Positions 1 through 6,385 of a stretch of DNA of 8,321 nt are shown here, in pieces. Location: NCBI GenBank assembly GCA_002293265.1, contig DBCW01000074.1:3573-11893 (forward strand), read 5' to 3'. A program made the position numbers and the translations under genes. Under the pieces are notes generated by a model, which made no database searches, was not told the DNA's origin, and saw only the letters and a program-made list of their open reading frames with translations. Source of the stretch: Eggerthellales bacterium UBA948 (GTDB lineage Bacteria > Actinomycetota > Coriobacteriia > Coriobacteriales > UBA8131). Each line of letters begins with the position of its first letter. Position 1 is the stretch's first letter.

Positions 1-417
1 CAAAAGGTCTTTTGTGACCATCTTTGTGTTCTCAATTTTTACGCAGAAATCAGCGTCTTTATGCAAATTGGAGAAATGATGCGCGATCTTGGGCAACAGG
101 TACTCGCCTATAGTTAGCGTTGCGCCAATATTTATGCAGTTTCGTTTATTTCTTGAGGCATTTGACAATTCGGCTTTAGCCTCTTCTATAGACTCAATAA
201 GCTTGTAGGCATGAGCGTAAAAGATCTTTCCCTCTTGAGTTAAAACAACACCTTTATTTGAACGATTAAATAACTTAGCACCAAGCTCTCGTTCAAGTTC
301 GTGTATCTGAATACTGACGCTTGGTTGGCTCATATGCAGTATTTTGGAAGCTAATGTGATATTGCTCAAGTCAGCAACTTCTTTAAAAACACGTAGTTTT
401 TGTTCCATGACGTTCAT
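1..417 (-). CDS. LysR-family transcriptional regulator, N-terminal part (cut by window edge)
   Basis: My own translation of the minus strand is open from ATG 417-415 to the left edge (139 residues); the C-terminal half lies outside. Residues about 6-65 form the LysR winged helix-turn-helix: a VFKEVAD start, then ASKILHMSQPSVS (23-35, recognition helix), HELERELGAKLF (39-50) and NKGVVLTQEGK (54-64). A linker helix follows (about 66-88), and the effector domain begins at about 95 (INIGATLTIGEYLLPKI). The segment TIGEYLLP resembles the CysL/CysB-like group, but the ligand cannot be told from this half. The start is supported by an in-frame TAG shortly upstream and an AGGATGG ribosome site about 7-10 nt before ATG 417; ATG 408 is a weaker alternative. 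A promoter fits at 655-683. The family normally has about 300 residues, so this is truncated by the window and not visibly broken. Confidence 0.9.
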   Translation of the reverse strand, partial: MNVMEQKLRVFKEVADLSNITLASKILHMSQPSVSIQIHELERELGAKLFNRSNKGVVLTQEGKIFYAHAYKLIESIEEAKAELSNASRNKRNCINIGATLTIGEYLLPKIAHHFSNLHKDADFCVKIENTKMVTKDLL

Positions 418-654
418 GATATTGCCATCCTAACTTTGCGGTGCCAACGTCCCATCCATTTGCATCTCTAAAGTGCGGAGTTCATATTCGTGCGTCTTGA
501 TCCTGTTAACCAATTACACTCAGCCTCAAAAACTACTTGTCGATGCCTTTGATAAGCAAAGTCTGTTACTGAAGCTACGTGTAATTCATGCCGTGATAAT
601 TCATAACTATGAGTATTTTAACAATAATACTCAACTAGCATGATGAGTTTATTG

Positions 655-683
655 ACAATAGCAATGAAATTTATTCGTGTCAA
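655..683 (-). promoter_or_regulatory. Putative sigma70-type promoter for the lysR gene
   Basis: Read on the minus strand, TTGACA (683-678) is followed by a 17-nt spacer and TATTGT (660-655). That is a perfect -35 box, ideal spacing and a 4/6 -10 box. It points at the lysR start at 417 and predicts a leader of roughly 230 nt. Two small palindromes lie in that leader: 610-633 (TGAGTATT, 8-nt loop, AATACTCA) and 601-612 (TCATA-AC-TATGA). Either could be an autoregulatory LysR site, but this is inference. Confidence 0.5.
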
Positions 684-696
684 TGGTTTTTTTGCA

Positions 697-764
697 GTGT
701 AACGGGGGATGGAGGAGTGTAATACTTGCACGCAAATATAACACTCCTCCATTCCCCGTTACGC
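697..764. repeat. Long near-perfect inverted repeat (22-bp arms, 20-nt loop)
   Basis: The left arm (699-720, beginning GTAACGGGG and ending GGAGGAGTGT) pairs with the right arm (741-762, ACACTCCTCC to CCGTTAC) at 21 of 22 positions. A G·T and a G-C pair extend it outward to 697/764. The 20-nt loop (721-740) holds a tiny TTGC-AC-GCAA hairpin. It begins 11 nt past the stop of the HMA gene, between that gene and the lysR promoter. Neither strand has a T-run directly after the stem, so a classical intrinsic terminator is unlikely; the minus-strand side is followed by an A-run. It is unrelated to the CATTCCCGC repeats elsewhere in the window. It could be a small mobile or palindromic repeat, a protein-binding site or an RNA-stability hairpin. 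Confidence 0.75.
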
Positions 765-775
765 CCAGGGCAAAA

Positions 776-994
776 TTAAGAGATACTCACAATCCCTGTA
801 ACATCAAACCCTTGATCGTCAATTGCTGAGCTTATCGTTTCGTCTGTCACATAATCGGCAGCCTCAAGAGTAGCCTGGTTGTTCTCTAGGCTTACCTCAA
901 CATTGGAAACTCCCTCTAAGGCGTTCAATGCTTTTGTCACAGCGCCGGTGCAATGCGAACAATGCATCCCCTCAATACTTACTGTCTTTTTCAT
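776..994 (-). CDS. CopZ-like heavy-metal-associated (HMA) domain protein, probable copper chaperone
   Basis: This 72-residue protein is a single HMA (ferredoxin-like beta-alpha-beta-beta-alpha-beta) domain of the usual CopZ length. The metal loop GMHCSHC is at residues 9-15 with both cysteines (C12, C15). It is followed by the typical helix (AVTKALNALEGV), then VSNVEVSLENNQATLE and a second helix ending in GF (residues 62-63). It has no signal peptide and no membrane segment, so it should act in the cytosol, binding Cu(I) or a similar soft metal for delivery to an ATPase or regulator. No copA- or csoR-like partner is visible here, so the metal and the partner are inferred from the family. AAAGGAGTGG lies about 5 nt before the ATG, a strong ribosome site. 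It is divergent from argB and co-directional with lysR. I saw no convincing promoter in the region upstream of the start (995-1060). Confidence 0.88.
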   Translation of the reverse strand: MKKTVSIEGMHCSHCTGAVTKALNALEGVSNVEVSLENNQATLEAADYVTDETISSAIDDQGFDVTGIVSIS

Positions 995-1041
995 GTAACC
1001 ACTCCTTTTTCTTTTTTGCCTTTAAGCATTAATCTTTTTAG

Positions 1042-1214
1042 CATTCCCACAACCCCCTTGTCATTCCTGCGAAAGCAGGAATCCATAGCATCAAGAGGGT
1101 CGCAAAAATAGATTCCCGCCTTCGCGGGAATGACCGCACCTCATTTTCATTCCCGCAACTCCTCATGATAGATTCCCGCCTTCGCGAAAATGACAGGAAT
1201 GGTACGGGAATGAC
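1042..1214. repeat. REP-like palindromic repeat cluster A (between HMA gene and argB)
   Basis: Three copies of a short palindromic unit lie here. Unit 1 (1059-1085, forward) has stem ATTCCTGC, loop GAAA and stem GCAGGAAT. Unit 2 (1111-1134, reverse) has ATTCCCGC, CTTC, GCGGGAAT, a perfect palindrome. Unit 3 (1171-1194, reverse) is degenerate (GCGAAAAT on one side). Half-units CATTCCC lie at 1042-1048 and 1148-1156, and CGGGAATGAC at 1205-1214. The outer half-units are both 10 nt from the nearest full unit, giving an inverted composite of about 173 bp. The cluster fills most of the 265-nt gap 995-1259, so the argB promoter must lie in or beside it; I could not identify convincing -35/-10 boxes. 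Confidence 0.85.
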
Positions 1215-1259
1215 AAAGAGGAGAATGATAGTGAGAAGAGTTTTTGAGAGGTAACAAAC

Positions 1260-2222
1260 ATGACATTGCATGAGATTATAGAAAATACTCGGGTTAAGCA
1301 GGCGCTTGCTTTGAAGAAAGCAGAAGTGCTTATTGAGGCTTTGCCTTGGATTAAAGATGTGACCGGTAAAACCGTTGTCATCAAGTATGGCGGAGCAGCT
1401 ATGGTTGATCCTGCTTTGCGCGAAGACGTAATGAATGACATAATTCTTATGAAGATCATTGGGCTTAATCCGATAATTATTCATGGCGGGGGTAAAGAAA
1501 TCTCTCAACTATCAGAAAAACTGGGTTTGCCGGTAGAGTTTAAAGACGGCATGCGCGTGTCGCCTCCGGAGGTTATGGAGGTTGTAAAGATGGTGCTCAT
1601 CGGCAAGGTAAACCAAGAGTTAGTGGCACAGCTTAACGAGCACGGTCATATAGCTGTTGGTTTGAACGGCGCCGACGGGCACATCATCATTGCCGAACAA
1701 CGCGCAGCAGAACTGGGTCAGGTTGGCGAGGTCACAGAAGTGGACACGACCCTGCTAAAAGATTTGACCAGCTGCGACTACATTCCTATTATCGCCAGCG
1801 TAGCGGTTGGCAAGAACGGCGAGACATACAATGTTAATGCCGACGAGGTAGCCGGAGAAGTTGCTGCGGCAATAGGTGCACACAAAGTGATCTTTCTCAC
1901 AGACGTGGACGGTCTATATCGCGATTTCTCTGACAAAACTTCGCTTATCTCTCGCTTAAAGCTATCAGAAGCTTCTAAGCTTCTTGAGGGAGATGAGCTT
2001 TCAAAAGGCATGCTTCCAAAAGTAAAGGCATGTATGCGGGCTGTAAGCGCCGGTGTTTCCAGAGCGCACATACTCAATGGAACCATTTCTCACGCTTTGC
2101 TTTTGGAGGTTTTTACTAACGAAGGTGTGGGAACAATGATTATGCCGGACTCTGATGAGCACCAAGCAGAGGAGTTTGAAGCTGCTCCTTTGGACAATTT
2201 GGCAAGCAAGTTGTATGGATAA
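1260..2222 (+). CDS. argB: Acetylglutamate kinase (EC 2.7.2.8)
   Basis: It phosphorylates N-acetyl-L-glutamate with ATP, the second step of arginine synthesis, in the cytosol. The 320 residues show the amino-acid-kinase fold in order: IKYGG (41-45, phosphate-binding Lys42), HGGGKEI (75-81), GMRV (97-100, substrate Arg99), NVNAD (191-195, Asn193 and catalytic-site Asp195), LTDVDG (213-218) and KGMLPK (249-254, Lys254). An N-terminal helix of about 35 residues precedes the kinase core, as in the arginine-inhibited hexameric enzymes and unlike the short E. coli form, so feedback inhibition by arginine is likely (inference). Minor variants: KYGGAAM for the usual KYGGNAM, NGADG for SGKDG, ILNG for I(I/L)DG. 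About 25 residues follow the conserved GTMI. GAGAGG lies 8 nt before the ATG. It is the first arg gene here; argC and argJ, usually upstream in actinobacteria, are absent from the window. Confidence 0.97.
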   Translation: MTLHEIIENTRVKQALALKKAEVLIEALPWIKDVTGKTVVIKYGGAAMVDPALREDVMNDIILMKIIGLNPIIIHGGGKEISQLSEKLGLPVEFKDGMRVSPPEVMEVVKMVLIGKVNQELVAQLNEHGHIAVGLNGADGHIIIAEQRAAELGQVGEVTEVDTTLLKDLTSCDYIPIIASVAVGKNGETYNVNADEVAGEVAAAIGAHKVIFLTDVDGLYRDFSDKTSLISRLKLSEASKLLEGDELSKGMLPKVKACMRAVSAGVSRAHILNGTISHALLLEVFTNEGVGTMIMPDSDEHQAEEFEAAPLDNLASKLYG

Positions 2223-2284
2223 ATGGGGAAATATGCACAACTGTTGTAAAATAGTTATAGTTATGCAAGAAAGAAGAGGAACAG

Positions 2285-3541
2285 ATGTTACTGAATGACC
2301 AACAGGAATTAGAAGCTAAGTATCTTATGAATACTTATAAGCGTAAGCCTGTGGCCTTTGCAAGGGGCGAGGGGATACATCTTTATGATGACAACAACGT
2401 AGAGTATTTAGACTTTTTATCCGGTGTCGGAGCTGTTTGTGTGGGGCATGCAAATCCTGCGGTCACTAGAGCAATTCAAGAGCAAGCGGCAAAACTGATA
2501 CACGTCAGCAACTATTTTTATATTGAAGGTCGCGGAGAGCTGGCTCAAAGACTAAACGCCTTGCTAAATGAAGGCACAACTACCGCAAATAATGCTGAGG
2601 GCAATTTTTCTAACAACTGGAAAGTCTTTTTTGCAAATAGCGGAACAGAAGCCAATGAAGGTGCAATTAAGATCGCGCGTAAATATGGTGCCAAGTATTT
2701 ACAAGGTGCAGATACTGTAATCAGCGCAAGACGATCATTTCACGGTAGAACCTTAGCAGCTTTGGCAGCTACCGGACAGCCTTCAAAGCAAGAATCATTT
2801 CAACCGATACCTGAAGGGTTTAAACACGTAGACCTAAACGACATCTCGGCGCTAAAACAAGCGCTTAATCAAGGTGCCGGGGGAGTGCACGTTTGTGCTG
2901 TCTTACTTGAGTGCATTCAAGGTGAGGGCGGCGTGTATCCTTGCACTGCTGAATACCTCAAAGCAGCAAGAGAGCTGACTGAGGCAAAAGGAATATTATT
3001 AATAATAGATGAAGTGCAAACCGGGTTTTATCGCACTGGTACTCACCCTTTTGCATTCCAAAATTATGAAATTTCACCAGATATAGTTACAATGGCTAAA
3101 GGCATTGGTAATGGAGTGCCTGTGGCAGCGATTGCGGCAAGGGGAATCGCCGGAAGCGTATTGGAAGCGGGAGACCATGGTTCGACGTTTGGCGGCAGTC
3201 CGCTCGTAATTGCAGCGGCTAATGCTACACTAAGTGAATTAGAGCGCATGGGGATCGGACAACAGGTTAGCGAGACAGGCGAGTATTTTCAAAAGTGCTT
3301 GTTGGAGCTTCCGGGAGTTGTTGAGATTAGAGGCAAGGGACTAATGGTGGGTGTTGAGTTCGAAAAGGCAATAGCGGAGCAAGTTGTTGCGGCAGCGTTT
3401 GAAGAGAAGATGCTGCTTAATAACATCGGACATCATATAGTTCGCTTCTTGCCCCCCCTTATTTGTACAAAGACCGAGATAGACATACTTGTAAGCAAAC
3501 TTAAGAAAATAGTCACAAACACCTTGGAGCAAGCACAATGA
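2285..3541 (+). CDS. argD: Acetylornithine aminotransferase (EC 2.6.1.11)
   Basis: A PLP enzyme that transfers the amino group of glutamate to N-acetylglutamate semialdehyde, giving N-acetylornithine. The 418 residues are fold-type I class III aminotransferase. Visible landmarks are NSGTEANEGAIK (118-129, cofactor phosphate), SFHGRT (151-156), ECIQGEGG (209-216), IIDEVQTG (240-247, PLP-ring Asp242), AKGIGNG (271-277, Schiff-base Lys272), STFGG (300-304) and VRFLPPL (386-392, substrate Arg387). The family usually has 390-400 residues. The extra length is partly a Thr/Asn-rich insertion at about 95-112, just before KVFFANSG. DEVQTGFYRTG has Tyr where most members have Gly. The preceding 62-nt gap holds an AAGAGGA ribosome site, an 11-bp palindrome (2237-2247, ACAAC-T-GTTGT) and a tandem ATAGTT, so an internal promoter or operator is possible but not shown. 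The stop overlaps the argF start. Confidence 0.96.
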   Translation: MLLNDQQELEAKYLMNTYKRKPVAFARGEGIHLYDDNNVEYLDFLSGVGAVCVGHANPAVTRAIQEQAAKLIHVSNYFYIEGRGELAQRLNALLNEGTTTANNAEGNFSNNWKVFFANSGTEANEGAIKIARKYGAKYLQGADTVISARRSFHGRTLAALAATGQPSKQESFQPIPEGFKHVDLNDISALKQALNQGAGGVHVCAVLLECIQGEGGVYPCTAEYLKAARELTEAKGILLIIDEVQTGFYRTGTHPFAFQNYEISPDIVTMAKGIGNGVPVAAIAARGIAGSVLEAGDHGSTFGGSPLVIAAANATLSELERMGIGQQVSETGEYFQKCLLELPGVVEIRGKGLMVGVEFEKAIAEQVVAAAFEEKMLLNNIGHHIVRFLPPLICTKTEIDILVSKLKKIVTNTLEQAQ

Positions 3542-4551
3542 CAAGCAGCAAACTTGACTGGGCGAACTTGAGCCTAACAAACAATTCTATCGACAAGAGC
3601 AGTTTGTTAGGGCGCGACTTACTTCGTCTGCTGGATCTGACCCCGGAAGAGTTTCGTTTGGTCTTGTCACATGCAATTAGCCTCAAAGCAAAATGGAAAA
3701 GTGATCCTGCAAAAGCTCAGCAACAAGCAACACTGTTGGGCAGAGCAGTTGGTGTGATTCTGGAAAAGCCCTCACTCAGAACGCGGGTTTCGTTTGAGCT
3801 GGCTATTTCTCGTTTGGGAGCATATCCGGTGGTCATGAGCGATACATCTTCGGCATTTTCTCGAGGAGAGTCGATCAAAGACACAACAATGGTGATGGAG
3901 CGCTATGTAAACGCAATCGTTATCCGCAGCTTTGCACAATCGCGTGTTGAAGAGATTGCTCACTATGCACAAATACCTGTTGTTAACGCACTTACGGATG
4001 ATTTTCACCCCTGCCAAGGATTGGCAGATTTTATGACGATCTACGAGAAAAAAGGTGATCTCGCGGCACTAAAACTTGCCTATGTGGGAGACGGAAACAA
4101 CATGGCTCATACTTATATGGAAGCAGGTGCGCTTACCGGAATGGAAGTACGCATCGCTACGCCTGAAGCGTACAAGCCCCTCCGCAAATATATTGAAGAG
4201 TGCCGACAGATGGCAGATACAACCGGCGCAAAGATAATACTTACAACGGATCCGGCAACTGCACTTAAAGATGCGGACGTTGTGATTACGGATACATGGG
4301 CTTCTATGGGAGCCGAATCGGAGCATGACGAGCGAGCAAAGGTCTTTGAGCCATATCAGATCAGTGCCGAGTCTTTTGCCCAGGCTGCTCCCGGTGCAAT
4401 ATTTATGCACTGCTTACCCGCTCATCGTGGTGAAGAAGTAACAGACGAAGTTATGGATGCGCCATTTTCAGTAATATATGATGAGGCAGAAAATAGGTTG
4501 CACGCGCAACAAGCGCTTTTAAGCTTGGTTCTGGACGAGAAAGAGATCTAA
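3538..4551 (+). CDS. argF: Ornithine carbamoyltransferase (EC 2.1.3.3)
   Basis: It joins carbamoyl phosphate and ornithine into citrulline. The 337 residues have both transcarbamylase domains: SLRTR (79-83, the carbamoyl-phosphate loop, usually STRTR), RGESIKDT (109-116), HPCQ (157-160), VGDGNN (183-188), DTWASMG (252-258, ornithine loop) and HCLPAHRGEEV (291-301, Cys292). The SMG and HCLP motifs mark an ornithine rather than an aspartate carbamoyltransferase. The core begins at about residue 23 (LLGRDLLRLLDLTPEE), so there is a short N-terminal extension. This start is chosen because its ATG overlaps the argD stop as ATGA, the usual sign of translational coupling, with GGAGC 8 nt upstream. 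An internal start nearer the core cannot be ruled out. The gene is followed by a 186-nt gap before argR. Confidence 0.96.
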   Translation: MTSSKLDWANLSLTNNSIDKSSLLGRDLLRLLDLTPEEFRLVLSHAISLKAKWKSDPAKAQQQATLLGRAVGVILEKPSLRTRVSFELAISRLGAYPVVMSDTSSAFSRGESIKDTTMVMERYVNAIVIRSFAQSRVEEIAHYAQIPVVNALTDDFHPCQGLADFMTIYEKKGDLAALKLAYVGDGNNMAHTYMEAGALTGMEVRIATPEAYKPLRKYIEECRQMADTTGAKIILTTDPATALKDADVVITDTWASMGAESEHDERAKVFEPYQISAESFAQAAPGAIFMHCLPAHRGEEVTDEVMDAPFSVIYDEAENRLHAQQALLSLVLDEKEI

Positions 4552-4680
4552 GGAATTTGGCTTATAAAGGCAAAATGAGACAATGTATTTGAAGGAGGGT
4601 GGTTAACAGGGTGGACTTCGTAAAAAAACCAGAGCCGTATAGCGCAAGCTGAGCGGACAAAAGGAGAGAATTGTAAAACA

Positions 4681-4697
4681 GTCATAAGGATTATGAC
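4681..4697. promoter_or_regulatory. 17-bp palindrome upstream of argR, candidate ArgR operator
   Basis: GTCATAAGGATTATGAC is a perfect 7+7 palindrome with a 3-nt centre. It lies 40 nt before the favoured argR start (4738), where an autoregulatory operator would be expected. ArgR boxes in characterised bacteria are AT-rich palindromes of about 18 bp containing TGAAT/ATTCA-type half-sites. This one differs in sequence and by one in spacing, so the link to ArgR is inference. I did not find a matching copy before argB, argD, argG or argH. Confidence 0.4.
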
Positions 4698-4737
4698 AAA
4701 ACCCAAACTACTAACAGGGGATGTAAGGGAGAGTTGG

Positions 4738-5166
4738 ATGAAGAAACGAAATGAACGCTATAACGCAATTCGTGAGATTATCAGAAACAAAAGCATTCGT
4801 ACGCAAAAGGAGTTGGTTGAGGAACTAAGGAAGTCGGGGTTCGTTTGCACTCAGGCAACCATATCGCGAGACATTAACGATATGGGGCTCCGTAAATTAG
4901 CCGATGGAGTATACATGCTATCCGAAGATCTGCATTTGCAGCGAATGATATCGGATCTGGTGGATAAAGTTACTGTAACATCGAATTTTGTGGTAGTAAA
5001 AACAACGGTCGGAACCGCCCAAGGAGTGGCAGCCGCTCTGGACAACGCAGAACTGCCAACCACGCTTGGGTCTATTGCCGGTGACGACACAATTTTAGTC
5101 ATTGCATCAGATGACTCTAGAGCAAAAGATTTAGAATCGATGATAAATAAGCTTAAAGTAAGGTAA
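4738..5166 (+). CDS. argR: Arginine repressor ArgR
   Basis: The arginine-responsive transcription factor (ArgR/AhrC family), a hexamer that represses biosynthetic genes when arginine is bound. From ATG 4738 it has 142 residues, close to the family's usual 145-155. The N-terminal winged HTH covers about 1-65, with the DNA-contact motif TQATISRDI (38-46; Ser43, Arg44). The C-terminal trimerisation and arginine-binding domain includes [11 protein letters not shown] (92-102) and GSIAGDDT (111-118) with the conserved Asp pair. A longer reading from ATG 4693 adds 15 residues (157 aa). I prefer 4738 because [15 protein letters not shown] matches the normal family N-terminus, AAGGGAGAG lies 4 nt upstream, the 4693 ATG has its AAGGA only 2 nt away, and 4693 falls inside the palindrome. 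argG follows after 10 nt, so the two are probably co-transcribed. Placement between argF and argG is the actinobacterial arrangement. Confidence 0.93.
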   Translation: MKKRNERYNAIREIIRNKSIRTQKELVEELRKSGFVCTQATISRDINDMGLRKLADGVYMLSEDLHLQRMISDLVDKVTVTSNFVVVKTTVGTAQGVAAALDNAELPTTLGSIAGDDTILVIASDDSRAKDLESMINKLKVR

Positions 5167-5176
5167 GGAAGAAATT

Positions 5177-6385
5177 GTGAGTATCAACAAAGTAGTACTA
5201 GCCTATTCGGGGGGACTGGACACATCAATCATCATCCCTTGGCTAAAGGAAAACTATGGCTGTGAGGTCATAGCGATGGCTGCTGATGTTGGTCAAGGTA
5301 CCGAAGAGTTTGAGGGATTAGAAGAAAAAGCACTCAAGACCGGTGCGAGCAAACTCTATATTGCCGATATAAAAGACGAGCTGGTAGAGGACTTTATCTG
5401 GCCCACTCTTAAAGCAGGAGCCAGATACGAAAGCTATTTGCTGGGAACAAGTTTTGCGCGTCCTCCCATTGCCAAAGCTCTGGTCGAGGTGGCAAAAAAA
5501 GAAGGTGCCGATGCAATAGTTCATGGATGCACGGGCAAGGGCAATGATCAGGTGCGTTTTGAGTTAACCATTAAGGCTTTGGCTCCTGAGCTCAAGATCA
5601 TTGCTCCTTGGCGTGTGTGGGATATTAAAAGTCGAGAAGATGCGATTGAGTTTGCCGAGGCTCGGCAAATACCGCTTAAGATCACTCGCGAAACAAACTA
5701 CTCCAAAGATCGTAATTTGTGGCATCTCTCACACGAGGGCTTGGATCTGGAAGATCCGGCAAACGAGCCCGATTACGAGCGTATTTTAGAGCTTGGTGTA
5801 ACACCTGAGGCTGCTCCAGATAAGTCTGTTTATGTTACTGTCGGCTTTGAAAAAGGCATCCCGGTTTCGCTGGACGGCGAAAAGTTGGGTGGTGTGGCTT
5901 TGATCGAAAAGCTGAACGCTATAGGCGGAGCAAACGGTATTGGTACCATCGATCTTGTGGAGAATAGGCTTGTTGGCATGAAGAGCCGCGGTGTGTATGA
6001 AACACCGGGCGGAACCATACTTTATGCCGCTCATGATGCTTTAGAGACCATTTGTGTGGATAAAGAAACAGCACACTTTAAAGAGACTGCTGCCAGCAGA
6101 TATGCAGATATTGTCTATAACGGACAATGGTATTCGCCACTTCGCGAGGCGCTGGATGCATTTGTTGATGCAACTCAGCAAGTGGTTACCGGTGAGGTGA
6201 AGCTTAAGCTTTACAAGGGCAACGTTACAACCGTTGGACTCACCAGCCCATATTCGCTCTACGATGTTGACATGGCTTCTTTTGGCGAGTCAGATTACGA
6301 ACAATCTGACGCAGCCGGGTTTATCAACTTGTTTGGTCTGCCTATAAAGATCGCCGGGCAGCGCACGCGAAAAAAAGGCGTGTGA
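5177..6385 (+). CDS. argG: Argininosuccinate synthase (EC 6.3.4.5)
   Basis: It condenses citrulline and aspartate using ATP (to AMP and PPi), giving argininosuccinate. The 402 residues match the type-1 bacterial enzyme (about 395-410). AYSGGLDTS (9-17) is the N-type ATP-pyrophosphatase P-loop. [14 protein letters not shown] (116-129) binds citrulline and aspartate. [13 protein letters not shown] (176-188) and LEDP (191-194) follow, then the C-terminal oligomerisation part with [11 protein letters not shown] and [13 protein letters not shown]. The start is GTG at 5177, with AGGAAG 5 nt upstream just after the argR TAA, so it is tightly linked to argR. Nothing essential is missing. The C-terminal tail is short and basic (RTRKKGV). 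A repeat-filled 224-nt gap follows before argH. Confidence 0.97.
   Translation: MSINKVVLAYSGGLDTSIIIPWLKENYGCEVIAMAADVGQGTEEFEGLEEKALKTGASKLYIADIKDELVEDFIWPTLKAGARYESYLLGTSFARPPIAKALVEVAKKEGADAIVHGCTGKGNDQVRFELTIKALAPELKIIAPWRVWDIKSREDAIEFAEARQIPLKITRETNYSKDRNLWHLSHEGLDLEDPANEPDYERILELGVTPEAAPDKSVYVTVGFEKGIPVSLDGEKLGGVALIEKLNAIGGANGIGTIDLVENRLVGMKSRGVYETPGGTILYAAHDALETICVDKETAHFKETAASRYADIVYNGQWYSPLREALDAFVDATQQVVTGEVKLKLYKGNVTTVGLTSPYSLYDVDMASFGESDYEQSDAAGFINLFGLPIKIAGQRTRKKGV

Larger units (their letters stand above)
418..775. other. Non-coding gap between lysR and the HMA-domain gene
   Basis: This 358-nt stretch holds the lysR leader, the TTGACA-N17-TATTGT promoter and the long inverted repeat. 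Upstream of lysR and in its frame, codons run open for about 28 triplets and end at a TAG just before the lysR ribosome site. They have no recognisable product and no clear start, so I do not call a gene. A T7 run at 687-693 follows a 7-bp inverted repeat (651-657 with 678-684), but no + strand gene lies upstream for it to terminate, and that repeat coincides with the minus-strand promoter. Confidence 0.6.

Noticed and set aside
651..693. Intrinsic terminator (7-bp inverted repeat followed by T7 on the + strand).
   Set aside because: The loop is 20 nt and AT-rich, no + strand gene precedes it, and the same bases fit a minus-strand promoter better.
697..764. Integron attC-like ends (GTGTAAC ... 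GTTACGC).
   Set aside because: Each core has a mismatch to the RYYYAAC/GTTRRRY consensus, the stem lacks the unpaired bases of attC sites, and no integrase or cassette array is present.
1042..1214. CRISPR array.
   Set aside because: The units alternate in orientation, vary in sequence and have irregular spacing; there are no cas genes.
1038..1508. Minus-strand 156-residue open frame over the argB start.
   Set aside because: Arg/Pro-rich text such as RRRESI comes from reading the palindromic repeats, and the rest is antisense to argB.
2231..2284. Internal promoter or ArgR box before argD.
   Set aside because: TATAGT could be a -10 box but there is no fitting -35; the small palindrome does not match the one before argR or the known ArgR box.
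4597..4620. AACAGGGTGGAC resembles the T-box riboswitch core (AGGGTGGNACCGCG).
   Set aside because: The end of the motif does not match, only about 55 nt lie between the argF stop and the motif (too short for a specifier stem), and no terminator or sequestered ribosome site follows.
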